Assembly (NCBI GenBank): GCA_934667845.1
Contig: CAKUMQ010000002.1
Span: 1-64,000, forward strand
Origin: an uncultured Eubacteriales bacterium
GTDB lineage: Bacteria; Bacillota; Clostridia; Oscillospirales; Acutalibacteraceae
DNA length: 64,000 nt
Reading direction: 5' to 3'
Every line of letters begins with the position of its first letter. Position 1 is the first letter of the stretch. Both the position numbers and the translations under genes were made by a program. The notes below the pieces were generated by a model. It saw only the letters and a program-made list of their open reading frames with translations, ran no database searches and was not told where the DNA came from. Shown here one piece after another: positions 62,296 to 64,000 of the stretch.

Positions 62296-62482
62296 TATAT
62301 CATAATATTGAAATGAACGCAAGTGCTTTTGGGTAAATCGCATGGCTTTTGACTTTTCCTGAATTTTCCGCATTACGGGCTGTTTACGGCAAAAGCATAG
62401 AAATAGTACCCTGATCCCTTTCCGGGCGCATGGCGCCGGGTCCGGGTGCGGCGGGACAGTGCAGACGGCAAGGAGGAACAAC

Positions 62483-64000
62483 ATGGTTTGGCGGCGTTTG
62501 AAAAGAACAGCGGCGTTTCTGACGGCGGGGCTGGTAGCGCTCGGCGGTTTTTCCGTGTCGGCGGCGGCAGAGGAGGAGCGGGACGCGGCATCCCCGGCGG
62601 TACAGGAGGAGTCGGCGTCCCCGGCGGATTACAGCGCGTATCAGGCGGCATCCGCCGTTAAGACGCCGGGCGCACAGGAGATCGTGCTGTTTCAGGGAGA
62701 AAAGGAGCTTGCGGCGGGCGACAGCCTTCCGCTGACGGCTTCCGTGCCGTCGGACGGCCTTTACCGGGTGACGCTGACCTATCGCGGTACCGGGAAAAAA
62801 TCCACTCAGCTCGCGCTGACCGTGGACGGGGCGGTTCCGTTTTCCGAGGCTGAACGGATCGAGTTCCCTACCTGGTGGGAAAACGGCACGACCGGCCGCC
62901 GGGACAACCGCGGCAACGAATTCAGCCCGGAACAGGTCATTTCCTCTGCGTGGATCACCGCGGACTGCCGCGACTACACCGGAAAATACGAGCAGCCCTA
63001 TCAGCTGGCGCTCACGGCGGGAGACCACGCGCTTGCGCTGCGCGTGACCGACGGCGCCGCAAAGCTGCAGCGGGTGGCGCTGACACCGGCGACGGAACCG
63101 GCTGCCTACGACCCGGCAGCCGTGTCGGGCGGCGACGTGGCGGACGTGATTCCGATCGAGGGCGAGAGCGCGGTCTTGAAATCATCGCTTTCGCTGATCC
63201 CGCTGTCGGACGACAGCAGCCCGCGGGTCAGCCCCGCCGACCCGACGGTGAGCCGGTTGAATTACATCGGCGGCTCGCACTGGTCCTCCCCGAACGACAC
63301 CATCACCTGGAAGGTGAACGTCGAAAAGGCGGGCTATTACGCGCTGGGCTTTTTATACCGGCAGAGCGAGCTGCTCGGCGGCGTCTCCTACCGGCGGCTG
63401 ACGGTGGACGGAGCGGTTCCGTTTGCCGAAGCCGAAAGGATCAAATTCAAATACGGGACCTCATGGGATTACCAGACGTTTTCACAGGGGAACACGCCGT
63501 ATTATCTGTATTTTACGGCGGGGGAGCACACCCTGTCGCTTTCGGTGACAGCCGGGGAGCTGAACGAGATACATAAAGAGCTGGAAGCCACCGTCAGCCG
63601 TATGGGCGATCTCTATGTGGACATTACCATGGTGGTCGGCGAGACCGTGGACGTCAGCCGGAGCTATGAGCTGTTCAATCAGATCCCGCAGTTCAACGAG
63701 CGGCTGGAGGAGATGATCACGTCGCTGGAGTCGGTCGCGGATCGACTGGAGAAGTGGCAGGAGAAAAAGAGCGGTTCAAACGTGTCCGTTCTGCGCAACG
63801 CGGTGGAGACCATGCGCAAGATGCACGACCGCCCGTATTCCTCTCACAAGTATAAAAACGAATTTTATTCGGCGTATACAACGCTGAGCTCTTTGATGAG
63901 CTCGCTCACGGAGATGCCTCTGGACATTGACCGGATCTTCCTGATCGGCAAGTCGGCGGCGTTTACGGAGCCCCGGGCGTCCTTTTTTGAGCGCCTGTCC
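62483..64000 (+). CDS. Domain-fused extracellular solute-binding protein, paralogue (partial, runs off window)
   Basis: The open frame continues through the window edge for 506 codons. Signal peptide about 1-31 (SVSAAAEEE), then two jelly-roll-like modules (about 55-210 and 225-370), each with the same VDGAVPF hairpin found in the protein at 2993, then a helical linker rich in Glu, Leu and Arg and the start of the solute-binding part (FTEPRASFFERLS matches the segment before the binding domain of the other protein). AGGAGGA lies five bases before the ATG at 62483. It probably heads a second ABC sugar-uptake operon whose permeases lie beyond the window. Confidence 0.88.
   Translation, partial: MVWRRLKRTAAFLTAGLVALGGFSVSAAAEEERDAASPAVQEESASPADYSAYQAASAVKTPGAQEIVLFQGEKELAAGDSLPLTASVPSDGLYRVTLTYRGTGKKSTQLALTVDGAVPFSEAERIEFPTWWENGTTGRRDNRGNEFSPEQVISSAWITADCRDYTGKYEQPYQLALTAGDHALALRVTDGAAKLQRVALTPATEPAAYDPAAVSGGDVADVIPIEGESAVLKSSLSLIPLSDDSSPRVSPADPTVSRLNYIGGSHWSSPNDTITWKVNVEKAGYYALGFLYRQSELLGGVSYRRLTVDGAVPFAEAERIKFKYGTSWDYQTFSQGNTPYYLYFTAGEHTLSLSVTAGELNEIHKELEATVSRMGDLYVDITMVVGETVDVSRSYELFNQIPQFNERLEEMITSLESVADRLEKWQEKKSGSNVSVLRNAVETMRKMHDRPYSSHKYKNEFYSAYTTLSSLMSSLTEMPLDIDRIFLIGKSAAFTEPRASFFERLS

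Overview
The window is high in G+C, uses strong AGGAGG-type ribosome-binding sites throughout, and carries a SipL-like spore-coat morphogenesis protein, MsmX-style CUT1 sugar transporters without their own ATPase, many lipoproteins, and a glycyl-radical enzyme. Together these point to an anaerobic, spore-lineage Clostridia of the Oscillospirales type, probably from a gut. This placement is inference; no full rRNA gene is present to test it. The first ~54 bases look like the 3' end of a 5S rRNA followed by a terminator, so the window starts at the downstream edge of an rRNA operon.

1-28,140 (plus strand): a large carbohydrate locus. It holds a GH78-like hydrolase, then a run of a domain-fused solute-binding protein, two permeases, an NHL-repeat protein, a YIP1 membrane protein, a DUF5696 lipoprotein, two more permeases, a second binding lipoprotein, a beta-helix lipoprotein and a 936-residue Ig-like protein with a C-terminal sorting-like signal. 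These are followed by a LacI regulator, a GH78-like enzyme, a GH38 alpha-mannosidase and another lipoprotein. Three near-perfect copies of TGTTWGCGNDAACA, plus one half-degenerate copy, mark a likely LacI regulon inside the locus.

28,154-36,604 (minus strand): twelve tightly packed small genes. They comprise two ATC-hydrolase-like proteins, two methyltransferases, three alpha/beta hydrolases, a GNAT acetyltransferase, two DUF6796-like membrane proteins, a DUF2812 protein and a membrane protein. A 20-bp palindrome lies just upstream. 36,838-45,026: housekeeping and small-metabolism genes (azlCD, upp, tsaB/tsaE, an SDR, the SipL-like gene, ybaK, pyk, a small membrane protein).

45,213-50,517 (plus strand): three tandem paralogous WG-like lipoproteins and a PstS-like lipoprotein behind a consensus promoter. 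50,634-57,235: a sedoheptulokinase-like kinase, a glycyl-radical enzyme and its activase, divergent from a ROK regulator and a HAD phosphatase. 57,331-58,739: a small hypothetical protein and a nucleoside-hydrolase-like protein.

58,835-64,000: a second, AraC-controlled glycan locus. A Gfo/Idh oxidoreductase and a GH130 mannoside phosphorylase lie on one side of an AraC gene, and a second domain-fused solute-binding protein (cut by the window end) lies on the other. A 35-bp box (28/35 identical) sits at the same distance from the -35/-10 of both plus-strand promoters. Thus the two ends of the window hold related uptake systems under different regulators, with mannose- and rhamnose-type glycans as the most likely theme.
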